Positions 13,430 to 13,430 of a stretch of 13,430 bases of DNA are shown piece by piece (within the stretch, counting starts at the first letter, position 1; each line of letters begins with the position of its first letter). Under the pieces are notes generated by a model. The model was not told the DNA's origin. It saw only the letters and a list, made by a program, of their open reading frames with translations, and searched no databases. The DNA is from HGM10611 sp964384805. Lineage in GTDB: Bacteria > Bacillota_I > Bacilli_A > ML615J-28 > CAG-313. The position numbers and the translations under genes were made by a program. Location of the stretch: NCBI GenBank assembly GCA_964384805.1, contig CAYLLO010000036.1:1-13430 (forward strand), written 5' to 3'.

Positions 13430-13430
13430 C

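Noticed and set aside
1..13430. Mobile element, CRISPR array, prophage or defence system
   Set aside because: No transposase, integrase, terminal repeats, spaced direct repeats or defence domains are visible; every large open frame falls in a chromosomal metabolic, transport or surface family.

Overview
The window is very AT-rich DNA with tight bacterial gene packing. Strong AGGAGG/GAGGTGAT-type ribosome sites precede almost every gene. TGA is used as a true stop at the ends of copA and copZ, so the code is the standard one and not the Mycoplasma code. The families present are an AsnA ammonia ligase, an ACT/UPF0210 pair, a YwaF/TIGR02206 membrane protein, an InlB-type B-repeat transglutaminase, a P1B copper ATPase with CopZ, and an HXXEE membrane protein beside a TetR regulator. 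Together they point to a low-GC anaerobic or fermentative Bacillota/Mycoplasmatota lineage, such as the Izemoplasma/Haloplasma/Acholeplasma or Erysipelotrichia neighbourhood. This placement is inferred from gene content only.

Left part (1-3576). A TetR-family regulator, cut by the window edge, is transcribed leftward. It is divergent from an HXXEE-motif membrane protein. The 108 bp between them holds a perfect 10-bp inverted repeat that reads as two overlapping extended -10 promoters, plus three copies of TTCCACT, one of them inside a small palindrome. About 730 bp of very AT-rich non-coding DNA follows, with a terminator, two promoter candidates and several hairpins. Then comes a two-gene rightward operon, an ACT-domain protein (UPF0237) and UPF0210/DUF711, ending at a bidirectional terminator.

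Middle part (3768-8062, all leftward). A tightly overlapped operon runs copA, copZ, a cyclophilin-type lipoprotein and an iron-containing alcohol dehydrogenase. The first three are joined by 4-bp ATGA overlaps and the last follows after 22 bp. Copper export with its chaperone is therefore transcriptionally linked to an extracytoplasmic prolyl isomerase and an Fe-dependent redox enzyme.

Right part (8126-13430, all leftward). A short-chain dehydrogenase is followed after 38 bp by a membrane-anchored transglutaminase-like protein with three InlB-type repeats; this unit ends at a strong GC hairpin just before copA. Upstream lie a YwaF/TIGR02206 membrane protein with its own terminator, about 550 bp of AT-rich non-coding DNA, and asnA with an extended -10 promoter at the window edge.

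I see no insertion sequence, CRISPR array, prophage, tRNA or rRNA. Most of the window is ordinary chromosome. The points most worth a second look are the symmetric TetR/HXXEE promoter-operator, the copper/cyclophilin/alcohol-dehydrogenase operon, the uncharacterised ACT-UPF0210 pair with its structured upstream region, and the repeat-bearing surface transglutaminase with two plausible starts.
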